Shown here: positions 5,929-6,174 of the stretch, one piece after another
Position numbering within the stretch: the stretch's first letter is position 1
Layout: every line of letters begins with the position of its first letter
From: Candidatus Thalassarchaeaceae archaeon
Lineage (GTDB): Archaea > Thermoplasmatota > Poseidoniia > Poseidoniales > Thalassarchaeaceae
DNA length: 6,174 nucleotides
Direction of reading: 5' to 3'
Assembly: GCA_029250565.1 (NCBI GenBank)
Contig: JAQXFA010000114.1
Coordinates: forward strand, 1 to 6,174
The notes under the pieces: model-generated
Databases searched by the model: none
What the model was told of the DNA's origin: nothing
What the model saw: only the letters and a program-made list of their open reading frames with translations
Translations under genes and position numbers: made by a program

Positions 5929-6174
5929 ATGGCATTGACACATAATCAATGGGCAGTGGTGGCGATTACAGTAACCCTCTGCTTAGCAGGAACATACAGT
6001 ATTGCAGGCAGTATAATGAGTACTGCGATAGACTACGAAGATGGCGCTTCAGACATCCTTGATGATGACACTGTATTCAATGAAGATATGGATGATTTCG
6101 ATGAAGATGGCCTTAGTGATCGACTTGAAAGAAACACCTACGGAACGGACCCCTACGATGAAGATACTGACGGA
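5929..6174 (+). CDS. Secreted or membrane-anchored protein with TSP3-like calcium-binding repeats (3' truncated)
   Basis: The first 82 codons are visible and the frame is open at the window edge. Residues 8-30 form a hydrophobic signal peptide or anchor after a short polar start (MALTHNQ). The Cys at 18 lacks a proper lipobox, because Leu rather than Gly, Ala or Ser precedes it. Residues 35-60 are very acidic. From 56 the sequence reads D-x-D-x-D-G-L-S-D-x-x-E (56-67), then YGTDP at 71-75 and DEDTDG at 77-82. This is the thrombospondin type 3-like pattern, in which side chains of the alternating Asp residues bind calcium outside the cell. In archaea such repeats commonly link larger surface domains or come in long arrays, so the full protein is probably much longer. 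Its role, for example adhesion, surface structure or a tethered enzyme, cannot be told from this piece. Confidence 0.85.
   Translation, partial: MALTHNQWAVVAITVTLCLAGTYSIAGSIMSTAIDYEDGASDILDDDTVFNEDMDDFDEDGLSDRLERNTYGTDPYDEDTDG

Noticed and set aside
1..6174. Possible mobile element, CRISPR array, tRNA or defence system
   Set aside because: No terminal repeats, transposase or integrase motifs, regularly spaced repeats, cloverleaf sequence or defence-domain signatures were found on either strand.

Overview
The window most likely comes from a marine planktonic euryarchaeon of the Candidatus Poseidoniales (Marine Group II) type. This is an inference from four things: an aminotransferase that reads like the Pyrococcus alanine aminotransferase family, a large polytopic membrane protein with TPR-like repeats, a secreted or anchored protein with acidic thrombospondin-type-3-like repeats, and compact, AT-leaning, co-directional genes with short spacers. 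No rRNA, tRNA or marker gene is present to settle the taxonomy.

Layout, all on the + strand. Positions 1-170 hold the C-terminal end of an EVE-domain protein. After a 37-nt gap with a GAGG ribosome binding site, 208-1422 encodes a complete PLP-dependent class I/II aminotransferase of the alanine aminotransferase type. An 88-nt spacer (1423-1510) carries a strong inverted repeat and ends in a 14-bp palindrome centred on the next start codon. Positions 1511-4600 encode a 1029-residue membrane protein: about ten N-terminal membrane segments, a cytoplasmic helical part with four TPR-like units, two more membrane segments and a basic, disordered tail. A 105-nt gap (4601-4705), which may hold a 24-codon ORF, leads to 4706-5815. 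That GTG-started 369-residue soluble protein is of no family I recognise, but appears to contain an internal duplication of about 65 residues. A possible 30-codon basic ORF (5831-5923) fills most of the next gap. The window ends inside a gene (5929 onward) for a signal-peptide or signal-anchor protein entering a calcium-binding Asp-rich repeat region.

Functionally, the first two genes are ordinary housekeeping functions (a modified-base-binding domain of unknown target, and amino acid/pyruvate transamination). The next three look like envelope or lineage-specific genes of unknown role. Nothing in the sequence proves that they act together. I see no CRISPR array, insertion sequence, defence system or RNA gene. 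The most unusual features are the duplicated domain in the 369-residue protein, the nested inverted repeats around the start of the membrane protein gene, and the small ORF after 5815.
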